Origin: Benincasa hispida
Taxonomy: Eukaryota > Streptophyta > Magnoliopsida > Cucurbitales > Cucurbitaceae
Assembly (NCBI RefSeq): GCF_009727055.1
Contig: NC_052359.1
Coordinates: 20,009,463 to 20,073,462, forward strand
Length of the DNA stretch: 64,000 nt
Reading direction: 5' to 3'
In this document: piece after piece, positions 23,849-35,343 of the stretch
How positions within the stretch are numbered: position 1 is the stretch's first letter
Layout of the letters: each line of letters begins with the position of its first letter
Translations under genes and position numbers: made by a program
Notes under the pieces: generated by a model
Seen by the model: the letters and a program-made list of their open reading frames with translations, nothing else
Told to the model about the DNA's origin: nothing
Database searches by the model: none

Positions 23849-24657
23849 TTAATCAACAACTCTTGTTGATCTTTCTGTAGTATCTTTAGTCAGTTCATGC
23901 AATATTAGTTTACTGCGAGGTAGAGGATTTTTAGTATAATCCTCTTCCAAGAACGTAGCATTTATCGATACAAATACTTTATCTTCTTGGGGATCATAAA
24001 ATAATCCTCCTTTTGTTTCTTTGGGGTATCCTACAAATAGGCATAATTTCAAACATGTTTCCAATTTCTTAGGATTCTGTACCAACACGTGTTTTGGACA
24101 ACCCAAGATACGGAACATAAACTCGTTTTGCATCCTTTCCACAATTCATATGGTGTTTTTGAAACACTTTTTTATGGAACAACGTTCAAAATATAAATTG
24201 CAGTCTATACTACATACCCCCAAAAGGATTGAGGTAACTGAGCATTACTCATCATAGACTAAACCATGTCCAACAAGGTTCGATTTCTCCTTTCTGCAAT
24301 ACCGTTTTGTTATGGTGTTCCAGGTTCTATGAGATGGGATTGAATTCCATGATCTACTAGATAGCTCTGGAATTGCAAATCCATATACTCACCACCTCGA
24401 TTTGATCGAAGTGTTTTAATACTTTTAATGAATAGATTTTTAGTTTCAGCCTTAAATTCTTTGAACTTTTCAAGAGTTTCAGACTTATGACTGATTAAGT
24501 AAATGTAGCCATATCTAGAGTAATCGTCAATAAAACTAATGAAGTATTGATATCCTCCTCGAGCTTTAACATTCATCGGACTACATAGGTCTGAATGTAT
24601 AAGTTCGAGAGATTCTTTGGCACGAAGACCTTTGTCAGACAAAGATCTTTTAGTCAT
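23849..24657 (-). pseudogene. copia integrase (A), broken
   Basis: The catalytic core (24657-24310) has SLELIHSDLCSPMNVKARGG, the first aspartate in FISFIDDYSRYGYIYL, and the second within LRSNRGGEYMDLQF, where the usual SDRGGEY reads SNRGGEY, so the second catalytic aspartate is lost. The frame ends at EPGTP before the region with the catalytic glutamate. The C-terminal part (24142-23849) has PKHVLVQNPKKLETCLKLCL, GYPKETKGGLFYDPQEDKVF and FLEEDYTKN. This copy could not integrate on its own. Confidence 0.8.
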
Positions 24658-24709
24658 TTTCCCTCAAGATATGATTCACATGAAGGTAGAGAACTATCTT
24701 CTAACTGAT

Positions 24710-25210
24710 TTAGATGACCGTTTTGAACCAATCTCTCAATCCTATTGAGATTAATGTAACTAAGCCTGAGATGCCAAAGATAGGCGTAGGAGAAATTTTT
24801 CGCTTTTTATTATGAGTCTTAGCCATTTTAAACATCTCTATATTTAAAATGGCTCTAGCTTCAGTTGGTTTTAATATGTACAAGTTATTTTCAAGTCGTG
24901 CTGAACAACTATGAACACCTCTTGAATAAACAAATACTTTATTACATTCAAAAGATATATTGTACATATTTTCTAATAGACAAGAAATGGAGATCAAATT
25001 TCTTTTCATCTTTGATACATAGAACACATTCTTAAGCAAGATAAAAGAATCTCCAAAAAACAACTTTACATCTCCCACTACTTCAGCTGAAATGACTTCA
25101 CTTGTTCCCACCTTGAAAGTCATCTCATATTCAAAAAATCTACTCCAAGAACTAGTTTCCAGTAGAAAAGTGCAAACATGATTAGCGGCGCCTGAATCCA
25201 ATATCTAGAT
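24710..25210 (-). pseudogene. copia protease and pre-integrase region (A), broken
   Basis: The frame opens at MDSGAANHVCTFLLETSSW, which contains the retropepsin DSGA active site, then VVGDVKLFFGDSFILLKNVF and SKMKRNLISISCLLENMYN. A stop replaces the tryptophan codon just before ILDSG. A frame slip near KISPTPIFGISGL destroys the HLRLGHINLN zinc-binding segment, although the other frame still encodes it. Confidence 0.78.
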
Positions 25211-25279
25211 AAGGTGAGAATTTTCCACTATACATGTTTCAATAACTAGTAAATTAGATTTACCTTGTTTAGCCTCTTC

Positions 25280-26232
25280 TGCTTTCTTCTCAGCCAGATA
25301 TTTTGGGCAGTTTCATTTCCAATGCCCAACTTCTCTGTAATGGAAACATTTTCCTTTGGGAGTTTTGTTTTTGCTTTTCTTTACAATGACTTTCTTTTTC
25401 CCTTTTCCTTTCTTCTTCATTTGTACGATTTTATCCTTAGAAGAAGAAGGACCAGCTTTCTTATCATCAGTGGGTTTCATACCTGACGTAGACCCCTTAT
25501 AAAACTTTTTCGGTTTCAAAACAACATTTATTTCTTTTTCCTTTAGTTTCATCATTGATTGATAAGTCTGAAACTTATTCAACAGCGTCGTCAAGTTATA
25601 AGTGATTTTGTTCATAATATCGTTTGTTCTGAACAGCAGATAACTCTCTGGGAGTGATTCCAGTACCATGCTCACTTGACTTGTCTCGTCTATCATCGAC
25701 CAGTGAGCTTCTGCAATATTAAAATGAACCATCATGTCGAGAACGTGTTCTCTTACATTGGTTCCATCTTTCATGCGTGTAACATAGACATACTTGATCG
25801 CTTCATGTCTAATAGAAGATGTTTGTTGCCCAAACATCTCCTGTAATGATGCCATAATCTCAGGGCAGTGGGCATGACTTCATGCTTCTTGTTGAGTACA
25901 TCAGATATACTCGCCAAGATATAGACCCAGGCTTTCTCGTTCGCCCTTACCTACCTATCATAGATATCTCAAACATTACAGGTGGCTGTTGAATTGGGAA
26001 CTGGAGGACACTCCTCTGTCAACACAAACCTCAAATCGTCTACCACTAATATCATATTGATGTTTGACTTCCAGTTTGAATAACCCTCTCCATTAAATTT
26101 ATCAGAAGCAAGCAATTGTATGATTGAGTTCGAGATTGCTGAAACATTGTAAACAAACTCTATTAAATATGCATCTAAATCCATTTTTAACAAAACTAAT
26201 AAAGTACCCAATAAATCGTTATTTATTTGCAA
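25280..26232 (-). pseudogene. copia gag (A), broken
   Basis: The N-terminal part (26232-25969) has IQLLASDKFNGEGYSNWKSN and ILVVDDLRFVLTEECPPVPN. The middle (25855-25313) has MASLQEMFGQQTSSIRHEAI, VREHVLDMMVHFNIAEAHW, SLPESYLLFRTNDIMNKITY and a lysine-rich stretch. The zinc knuckle reads CFHYREVGHWK, with the second cysteine changed to tyrosine and the following arginine codon changed to a stop. Between 25969 and 25856 are two more stops and a frame change. Gag would package element RNA; this one is not functional. Confidence 0.8.
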
Positions 26233-26259
26233 TGATACTTAAGTGATTTAGAATAATTG

Positions 26260-28529
26260 CTACCGAGGGGCAGTCAAGAGTCCCTTCACAGAAGAAATAT
26301 AGTTCTTGACCAAATACTATTTTCACGCTTTCGGTCAAGATCTTTACTAACAATTAGTAATTTTTGTAAGTATGATCTGCCATTTTTAGATCTTATAGAA
26401 CGGTATGAATATACCTTCAAAATAAAAGACAATATCCAAGACAGAACTATAAAACCCTATTCATTTTACTGAAGCCTGGGTTGTTCCAAATCTTATGCTA
26501 CAACCCTCCGTGGGGATCGCCGCGGTTAACGACTAGCTAGTGCCACCTAAAAACAACAGCAGGCATAATATAGGAATCTCACGGTTCATACTAATGGAGG
26601 AGACCGTAGGACAATGTTGACACATTTCCTTCATCCACTTACTATGAACTACCTCCCTCATTCACCTTGTTATTGACCCATGCAAACACTTTCCGAATGG
26701 AGAAGTCACGGTAACAACGACACGAAGCCGAGCATGGACCTCACGGTATGAATTCTTGAGGACGTGAGAGCTAATAACTATACATCAAATATATTGTTAA
26801 TCTCCCATTAAAGTGTTCCAAATGTTTGGGTATTTTACTTAGGTGTATCGACTAATTTTAACAATTTAAGTCTAAGTGGTTTATCCAAGTATAACACTTA
26901 TAATTAGATTTAACCTACAATGTTTAGGTGATAAAACATTTTATTACCTCACATCCCACACATAAGTTCATAAAATCTGTTAACAACACTCAATATTTCG
27001 GTCATAATCCCCACGTAGGAGGTGTTCCGTAAACCATCAAGTACCCCTAGCCTTAGATAGGTTAATGAATCGATATGAGTTTGTAACTATATTTTATAAG
27101 ATAACAATCTATTTTAACATTTAAAACTAGTTGTTAACCTAAGTGAGCATGCAACTATTCTTTGTTATGAATTTTAAACATCTAACCAATTTTATAACAA
27201 CTTACAAAATTTTAGACATGCTAAACATCCACAACATTCAACAAAGGAATCTAATATAACCATTATATTAAATATAACCCTAAGATGCATACTATATATT
27301 ATAACAATGCATGTAACATGCTTCCTACGGTGGAGTTTTAAATCTACATGGCATACTGTATGCATATACATGAATTATTTAATTATTACATACATCACAT
27401 GCATAAACAATTAAATATTAACTGACATGGTTTTAGTTTTGGCATAAACAAGCAAACAGATACCTAACTATTACAAACAGCTTCAAAATCGTCTTTGAAC
27501 CGCTCGAACCGCTCCAAACCAAACCCAAGCATCTTGAATCGAACTGGATAAGTCTGAACTGGACCAACAAAGTCTGAACCGGATTGGACCTCGAGAAAAT
27601 CGGTCAAACTGGCTGCTCTCAATCTAACCTCAAAGTCTCGCTAAGGCCGATCGTGTAGCATTGAAGGAAATCGTCTAACACCATCACATTGTGTTGAGAA
27701 GAGGTACACGACCGCTTAGTGTCTTCTGTCTATCGCATAGTGCAATTGCTTAGCTCTCAAGTAGAACTACACGATCTCTTAACACCATCGCCTAGCACTC
27801 CATGTCATCATTTAATGTCGGCGCAGCTAAACGATCACTTAGTTTCATCGTATAGAACATCATCGCGTCGTTCAGTGTCGTAGCTACACAATCGTTTAGT
27901 TCCATCGCATGGAATCTTCAACGCATCGCTTAGCGCCGCATCTAGACGATCACTTAGCACTATCGCATAGCACTTCATCGCATCGCTTAGCGCACACCAC
28001 AGCTACACGATCATGTAGTGCCATCATATAGCACATCCAACGTATCGTTTAGTTCCCATGCAAAAGCTAAACGATCGTACAGTGCTATCGTATAGCATTT
28101 CAATGCATTGTTTAGCTCCCGCAAGTACACAATCGTTCAACGTCCAACATCACAACGACCAGTGCCCATTGCTATACGATCATCTAGCTTTTCTTCACAT
28201 CATGTAATGCCTGGAACTAGACGATCACTTAGCAATTGAACCTCAACAAAGATTTTGAGCAGAAGTTAAAAAACTGGAACAGTAGCTCGATGTCCTTCAC
28301 TTGTTTCTTCAATTGCAACTTAATTTCAACTCTAATGACTCCAAAAAAAATTAGTCTCTTGCTAACACATATAAGCTCATGAAACAAGAGCCAATTGCAA
28401 ATTTAATTGAGAAATTAAAGAGAATTAAAATGTCATAACTCAGAAAACCATATCAGTGCATCAGTTTCATATATCTCATGAAAAACACCCACCACACCAA
28501 AATAAAATCAAATTGAATGCTTATATGAT
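26260..28529 (-). other. Untranslated leader of copia A
   Basis: There is about 2.3 kb between primer-binding site and gag, long for a copia element. Reading from the LTR it holds about 300 bases of plain sequence, the palindrome array (27640-28240), an ACCGG/CGGTTC-rich block (27485-27615), AT-rich sequence, and direct-repeat units (26495-26780) just before gag. The order matches the leader of A2 on the plus strand (38411-40070 and 53056-54210). No ORF was recognised in it. Confidence 0.75.
27640..28240. repeat. Array of degenerate CTAAACGATCGTTTAG palindromes (copia A leader)
   Basis: Many variants of GCTAAACGATCG, CGATCACTTAGC, ATCGCATAGCAC and CGATCGTTTAG follow one another every 20-40 bases. 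The core CGATCG and the full 16-base consensus are self-complementary. Unit spacing is irregular, and there are no identical spacers, so this is not a CRISPR array. Confidence 0.8.
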
Positions 28530-28545
28530 GCTCTGATATCAATTG
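28530..28545 (-). other. Primer-binding site of copia A
   Basis: On the minus strand the LTR end is followed by AATTGATATCAGAGC, one base off the TGGTATCAGAGC site complementary to initiator tRNA-Met used by most plant copia elements. Confidence 0.85.
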
Positions 28546-30196
28546 TGCAAGTGTAATAATATGCAGCGTAAGTAACAAGGATTAATAGGCATTCAAATTC
28601 ACTAATTTTTTCAGAAACTAAAGCATGCTCATCTAAATAAGAGGGTTTTGGATCATACCTTTGTAGAACTCTTCAAGATCTCGATCAATCAGCAACAGTC
28701 TTCTCCAAAGATCACCATGAACCACCTTAAGATCTTTCCCACTATCCTATTGGAGATTTAGACCGAGTTGTTTGACTCAAGAAAAGTATAAAGCAATGAA
28801 ACGCAAAGAGAAGCTCACAACACTCAGCTTTGAAGAACTCTTCTTCAGCCGAAATTTTCTCTCAAAATTTCTGTAAAATGCATGCCTCCAAATCATTCCA
28901 TTTTTCTTTATTTATTGCAGATGAACATGCAAAGAAGAAATGTGCATGTCTTGTAGGTCATGCTTGGAGTTAATAAAGAAGAGGAAGTGATTTTTGTGTG
29001 AGCATGAAGAAGATGATAATGGAAAACTTCAAATTTCCATTTTGTGTATATTTTCCAATTTTCCAATTTTATTTTAAAACTATTTTGATTTTAAAACTGA
29101 AAAATTAATGTTCTAAAATTAATTTCATAAATTAATTTAATATCGAATATTAAATTAATTTTTGCACAAAACCATCTTTATATATTTAAATCATATTTAA
29201 ATATATATTCTCCTATTCCGTTTAATTTTAATTTGAACGTTTCAAATTAATTTCTCGAGCTACTATAAAGCTTAACCATTTATGAGCTAGTAGAAGGACC
29301 TCACGGACCTACAGATCATGGACTCCAATGATTTGAGATTAATTGGCTAAAATCATTAGATCGATCTAACCCCCATTCGTTAACTAATGGGACACTCCAC
29401 TATTGCCCATAGTTGAACTCCCCTCACTCTAGATATATTATGTTTCTTAAGTTTCCACTGACCCTCTAATGAACAATTTTGATTCATAATCCATATGAAT
29501 TAAATCCTTTCTCTATCATGAGAAAGCGAGGCCCCGATTATTCAAGACCTGGAATCAGTACTTAAGAGAACAACCTATCTGCTAACCTTAAATCGGGTAG
29601 GAGTGAATTTCATCTTGCAAAGCTAAGTCTCAAGCTATTCATCCAGTCTTATCCCCAAAATGGGAAGCTTATTAAGCAGTGCTGCTGGACTACTCTCACC
29701 GTTTGCAGATCAAAGGATAATCCCGAACAAATAGGAGTTCATAACTAACTTAGGATTAAGATCGAGTTAACCTAGGTTATTTGATAAATGAAATAGTCAG
29801 TTTTAATAATAAACGGCCGTTATAAAGAAAAGTGACTATTTTCGTGGTCCAATCTATATGCAAACTCATTGCATAGGACACCCTCACTCACATGTCTTAA
29901 CATGAACGATCTGTGGATCACATCGTTTGTAGCACTTTACAACTATAGAGTGGGCCGCATTCAATAGTGTTACCAAGATGAGATACCTAATTTCATCCAT
30001 ATACTTATTAGACCATTTAAGCTATATACTGTTAACTTGATCGTGTTTATGTCACTACATGAAGTTACAGTATTCAAACTATAGCCATTGGTATGTTTTA
30101 TTGGATTTTCATAATAAGATGCAAAATAAACAATTTATTATTTATTGATAAAAAGAATGTTTAACACGAACTGCAAGTTTTAGAACATTCCCAACA
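28546..30196 (-). repeat. 5' LTR of copia A
   Basis: On the plus strand it begins TGCAAGTGTAATAATATGCA and ends ACATTCCCAACA. It is collinear with the 20398-22117 copy, with a short deletion near 29440 and 29950. It has a minus-strand AATAAATAAAG element at about 28905-28920. Confidence 0.85.
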
Positions 30197-31103
30197 TAAA
30201 AGACCGACAACTGAACTCTCCTTACCACAGATATATCATGTGTCCATATCAACTAATCAACAATGCTATAATCGTTCACAGATCGCTCATAAGTACAGTT
30301 GGTCTAATAATCGTTATGCCCCTGTAGTTACATCTAACTCCTTAAGTACCACTGATTCCTCTAATGAACATAAGCCATGGTTCTACTATGACTGGGCCCT
30401 CTCTTCTAAAGAGAAGCTGTGGTCACTATGTTCAAGCCCCGGAATCAACCCTTAAGGGAGCAATCTATCTATTACCCCTGCTTCGAGGCAGGAGTGAATT
30501 TCATCAGTGTAACTGAGTTCCCAGCTCCCAAATAAGACAAATCCCCAAAAAGATAGATATGTTGAGTTGGCAATCTGGCCACTCTCACCCATACTAATCA
30601 AAAGACCGCCCTCAAAGGCAGAAGTTCCCAAAACACTAAGGATTGAGGTCATGTCACCTATGGTCATTTAGGTGAGATGTAAGTCTCTAGTATCAACGGC
30701 GTTCTATACAGAGACTAGTCATCACGTGGTCCAGTCTTATTCAAACTCTTTGTATAGGACACTCCTGCTCGCATGTGTCCACATGAATAGTTAGGATCTA
30801 CCATCTGTAGTAGTTCTCAACACTTGTAAACCTCTATAAAACGGGCCGTATCCGTAGTGTCACCAAGATCAGGAATCCCTCCTTAATCCTTATACTACAT
30901 ACCTATTTAGGTTATCACTTAAGGCATGATCTACTTGTATATCTCATTTACATGCTGAAATTTACATACAATAACCATGGAGCTTTTTTTATTGGATATG
31001 AATAAATGCCAAATAAAATAACTCTTATTTTATTCATAAAAATGTGTATAGTTTACAAACTACGAGACTCCGGGAGAATTAGGACACCAATCCCAACAGA
31101 ATG

Positions 31104-31366
31104 GCTACAACTTATTACATGAACAAGTTCCTTCTTTCAAGCACAAAACTTGTGTATGTTGTCCATTTTTCCAAGTGAATATCAGAAAAATATTCAAGGC
31201 ATTAATGGTTCAATTGTTTCAACTCTTTCATGCACCGAATGAATCTGTGCCTTTGGTGTTGATTCCTGCCTTAAACACCAAATCTTTTAGTTGCTTTGAT
31301 TTATAATTCGTATTGAAATTACAAGCAACATGGCAAAGATAATATCGATGGTATGCTCTAGGTTCA
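31104..31366. other. Spacer between solo LTR B and gypsy C
   Basis: No gene or repeat was recognised. It is the right-hand flank of the solo LTR target site and continues the sequence left of 19207. Confidence 0.5.
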
Positions 31367-33180
31367 TGTAACGATAAAAATTAATTCCTTGTTATGCATG
31401 CACTATGATGATAGATAATGTGCTATATATGTTCTCAAGTGTTTTTGCGATAAAAAGAGTTTTTATGCGATACTATGTCTAAAAATATGTGTTGTTAATG
31501 ATATGTTCGTAGTATGCGATGTAGTAGTGCTTGTCACAAGTTTCCTTACACTGAAACCAAGTATAATTCCAATGCAAGTTTCTCAGAATAATCTGAGGTT
31601 GAACACATGGATTGTTTTCGTTAATGCACTACTATTGTGATACATGCGACCAATTTTTAACGATGAATAAAGAATTTGGGTTTATACAGAAATGTAAATT
31701 GCGGTGAAAGTAAAATTGGGTTAATAAAATAAATCCTAAACTAATATGATACATGATACAAGATACATGATACACGATCTGAGGTCGAGAACTGACTATG
31801 ATGTTGTACAAAGATACGATGTATGCGATGGCAAGTCTTTATGAATGACGCAGAAAGAGATAGAGCAAATAGTAAAAACATCGCAAGTTTGTGTATTGCG
31901 TTAAGGATGCAACTAAGGTTCCGCTTTCCCTTGGCGTACACCTCTCGATGATCGGCCGCGTTCCCATATCTCTATGGTGAAACAGGGATGAACATGATGA
32001 ACACAAGGTTGTTTCCATCTCTAGAAATACTTCTCACTTTAGTTAACGTATTCTTCCAACCTTCTCTCAATAGGCGGAATAACATCTTCACTTTTACTCT
32101 CACAGGTGAAGATGCCGTCGAGCATGCTTTAGCTAAACTTAATTATTTCCTTAACACAAATTAACTTATTCACTTAATTCTTACTATTTACCCATGGGAT
32201 TAAGAATACATCATGGAGAAAATGGATTATGGATGTACGAAAAGAGACAGAGAGATGACAATGGAAATTATCATAACATTTAATACTAAGATTAAGCATC
32301 TAATACATGGTGTGAATGAAAGATTAGAAAAGGTGAACACAGATGATGAAATAGAGATTAGAAACAAATACAGAAGGAGTGTCAACGTCTTGACACAGAT
32401 TTCGAATGGAGATTGTGCTTGCCCGCGTGTGGAAGTAATGGAAAGGAAAGCTTCCCTCTCAGGCTTGCTTTCCCGGTAAAATTGACCTTCGCACAGAGAT
32501 TTAACTACGAGAATTGGAAGGATTCTCTGCTCGAAGACTCACCTCTCGACCTTGTCTCGTGGTTCGCACATATGCACGTCTCTATGTATTCATGTATGTT
32601 TTTCAGTGAATTTGCAGAAGCTAGTTATAGGTGAGGCTTGGCTCTTTGAATGTGTAGTCCCCACTGTATGGTTATGGTAGTTCCTGAAATGGCGAAGTGA
32701 ATATTCCTTCTACTATGCAATCAATCCGTCATAAATGCACAATTGAAAGCTGTACATTTGTCAGAATTTTCCGCAAATGCGTTGCTTTTTACATCTTCGA
32801 TCGATCGTCGCATGCGATGTTATTTTTTATTACCGCATGCGGTTGAAATTGCGTTGATTGCTAGAGCTCTTGATCGATTGTCGCATGCGTTGTCATTGCA
32901 TTGATCATCTCTTCGTTCTCGATTGATGGGCGCAATGCAACGTAGATACGTTGTTTATTTTGCTTTTGAGCCATGAATGCATGCGGTAACTGATTTCCTG
33001 CAAACAGAAACTGAAACATTCTATTCTACCATCGCAATGGTGTTAGTGGATGTATTGACGACATTTTATAATTTTCGTATTTCTTAGCCAATTTCTATAC
33101 TATCGACGCAACTTTTCTTTCTTTTTGCTGCAATATCTAAATAAAAAAGTATAAATAACTTGTATTTCTACAAGTTATCG
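31367..33180 (-). repeat. 3' LTR of gypsy C
   Basis: It starts TGTAACGATAAAAATTAATT and ends TTCTACAAGTTATCG, where the expected CA is CG. The last 25 bases match the end of the gypsy E LTR (TATTTCTACAAGTTATCA). It has many GATGCGTT/ATGCG phrases. Confidence 0.8.
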
Positions 33181-33509
33181 CATCCCTAAATTTAGATATA
33201 TGCTTGTCCTCAAGCATATCTTCCACTAAGACAATATTGCTCAATTCTTATCCTTACTTTGCGTTTATTGGTTGCTCCGAATGCTCCACCTATACAACAT
33301 TACTTAACAACACAATTTCCTTCTATCATTTAATAATTCATAAACATGCCCTACTTTATTCTTTTATACAAAAAATCTCTATTAAAAAATTCCTTTCTTG
33401 TTTTCAAAAGAATGTTTACCTCTTCATGCAAAAACAACTTGGTGCGTCTGTATGCGGTGTTCTAGTTTGCGTCATTTTATTAGAGACTGTTGATCATGGT
33501 TACACCCTT

Positions 33510-33556
33510 CGTTTTGGCTTGTTCCCACAGGTGTCATGCGAACATCCAACTACGGT
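33510..33556 (-). repeat. Gypsy 3' cassette motif (element C)
   Basis: It contains CGTTTTGGCTTGTTCCCACA, GGTGTCATGCGAACATCCAA and CTACGG. A second, decayed copy survives only as CTAACTACGAGCAGGTTCC at about 33650. The second polypurine-like tract follows at 33814-33826. Confidence 0.75.
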
Positions 33557-34309
33557 TGTGTGCCAATCTCAACTTCAACTCTTGATTTTCAGCTAAGTTT
33601 AACTTTTGTTGTTCAAAGGAGTTGTCTCTTATATTCTTTTATTTTCCTAACTACGAGCAGGTTCCTTTCATGACTTCACTCTTATTAGGTTGGGATTTTG
33701 ATTTTCCCTTGCGCTGACATTGGAGTTTGTATGAATATTTTTTTTTTTTGACAATGAATGCATTTTCTAATGATAACCGCATCCGCTTGATTGCATCTGC
33801 TTAGACTTTCCCTACCCCCAAATTTAGAGATGCGCAAGGTTCTCATTGCGTTGTTTGGATAGAATAGACAAAACACTTAGTCAAAATTTTGAAAATAAGG
33901 TTTGAGCAGAGTCTTGAAGGATAAAAGGTAAAGCAGTGCTATTGCTACGAATTATCTAAGTGTTAGTCAGAAAATACAAAGTGTGGGAAATGTTGTTAAG
34001 GATATGCACATAACTCATCATGGTAGTACAATGAATAACGTAAAATAAAAGATAAAGAACATCACAATGATTGACAAAGGATGATAAATAAGAGGCTAAC
34101 GCACACGGAAAGAATTGTAAATCGGTTGTATTAAAATTAACCAAGTATACAAAGAATTACAAATAACGTATACAAAGAATTACAATAACGCAATACAAAA
34201 TTTCGGCATGTACAAAGAATCAAGACATAGCTTCTATACATAGAAATAATGAATGAAATTATCCTTTTTATTTTATCGGATGGGTGCATGGTTAAGATTA
34301 ATGCAATGC

Positions 34310-34585
34310 CTCCATTAACGCAAATGCATATTTGCAGAGGAGGGGCAACAACGCATGTATCAACGCAACACACCCCCAACTCAACGCATTTCTGGAGGAC
34401 GGGCGTACTGTATTTCTACTGGCGCAACACTATCTCGACATAGTGCGTTTTTGCTAAGGACGGGCGAAAAATACATACGAGCACAACACACCCCTCAGCG
34501 CAATGCATTTGTGAAAGATGAACACAAAGTGTATCTTGTTATCACAAGATGCACCCGTCATCGCAATGCATACCGGATGTGTTTT
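34310..34585. repeat. Degenerate repeats in gypsy C interior
   Basis: CAACGCA/GCGCAA phrases with CTGGAGGACGGGCG, CTAAGGACGGGCG and ACACACCCCCAACTC/ACACACCCCTCAGC recur about every 80-100 bases. They have no coding character. Copies are too diverged to define a unit exactly. Confidence 0.5.
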
Positions 34586-34859
34586 TTTATTATTATTATT
34601 TATTTATTTTATTTTCATCAACGCAAGTCACTAGGACTTTGTAGTATTTACTTTCTTCTTATTAATCATTCACAGAGAATTTAAAACAATGAAATTAATG
34701 CAGAAAGTAAGGGAATTGAAATAACGCACGGAATTTAACACAATTGAATTAAATGAAGAGTAAATTCATAAAGCAATAAAAGCTAGTTTAAGAAAGCAAT
34801 AAATAACATAATGCATAAAGCAATAAAGAAAGCATTTAAACATAGATTTTAGAGATGTT

Positions 34860-35050
34860 GATTGAAAGAAATTTCTCACATGATTACCGCAATCCACACC
34901 TCTGCAGGCAGTCAAGCTTGCCTGCATAATGCCATTAAGGACATTGTTCACCTCCTTGCCTCATCCCGCAGTGTGTACGGGAAGAGATATAATCTAGTTC
35001 CTTCGGGAGTCACACCAGATATGGAGAATGCATTGCACATTTCTTTCTGA
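34860..35050 (-). pseudogene. Gypsy gag remnant (element C)
   Basis: On the minus strand CNAFSISGVTPEGTRLYLFP followed by YTLRDEARR matches the retrotransposon-gag segment of element E (CDSFVIPRITPEAIRLSLFP, YSLRDDAKQW). After this the frame leaves the family sequence. Only about 40 residues of a domain of roughly 90 remain, so this is a relic that identifies the element's origin. Confidence 0.7.
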
Positions 35051-35214
35051 TGTCTTCCTACGTGAAAAATACACTTGATCTCTGGGTCAGTTTAGAATTT
35101 CTGGATCGGTTCCAGTACTCATAAACCGTCAGCCTGCTCTTCGCGATAAACAGACAGTACAAAGAGATCTGTCTTACAACATACCACAAAAGTATTCAAC
35201 ACTAACCGTTACCA

Positions 35215-35339
35215 ATCCTCGACAACGGTGCCATAAAATTGTTGCGATAGAAATGGAATGTTATGTTGTGTTATCGCTTATGCACACTACTGATGAAAGA
35301 AAGAATCATACAAGCTCATGTCCCCGGCAAAGGCGCCAT
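35215..35339 (-). other. Primer-binding site of gypsy C, duplicated
   Basis: TCCCCGGCAAAGGCGCCAT (35321-35339) is the complement-strand form of a site for tRNA-Asp, one base off the tRNA end as I remember it. A second, more decayed copy (TCCTCGACAACGGTGCCAT, 35215-35233) lies about 106 bases away, followed by TGTTGCGATAG, which resembles an LTR start. Confidence 0.7.
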
Positions 35340-35343
35340 AAAC

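Larger units (their letters stand above)
20398..30196 (-). mobile_element. Near full-length copia element, family A (copy A)
   Basis: The element has two LTRs of about 1.7 kb (20398-22117 and 28546-30196), a primer-binding site next to the right one, a leader of about 2.3 kb, gag and pol in minus orientation, and a polypurine-type phrase (AGTCCAAGTGGAAGAT on the minus strand) beside the left LTR. The flanks GAAAG (20393-20397) and AAAAG (30198-30202) are an imperfect target duplication within the family B LTR. Coding parts contain stops and frame changes, so the copy is defective even though the structure is complete. Confidence 0.85.
19207..31098 (-). mobile_element. Solo LTR of copia family B, split by element A
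   Basis: The left part (19207-20397) starts TGAAAGGAAATCGG; the right part (30198-31098) ends CCAATCCCAACA. Flanking GAATG at 19202-19206 and 31099-31103 is a perfect 5-base target duplication. No internal domain of family B is present, so this is a solo LTR of about 2.1 kb formed by LTR-LTR recombination. The minus-strand start TGTTGGGATTGGTGTCCTAA is a usual plant copia LTR start. It is interrupted by the family A element at 20398-30196, at the same place where copy 11147-13043 runs on through GGCATTCCATTAAAGACC. Confidence 0.85.

Noticed and set aside
27640..28240. CRISPR-like array
   Set aside because: Units are degenerate palindromes at irregular spacing in plant retrotransposon leader sequence, with no identical repeats or uniform spacers.
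32213..32479. 88-codon plus-strand ORF and its near-identical partner at 36170-36517
   Set aside because: They are duplicated only because both lie in the LTRs of gypsy C, and they have no known domain. A small LTR-encoded protein is possible, but nothing in the sequence supports it.
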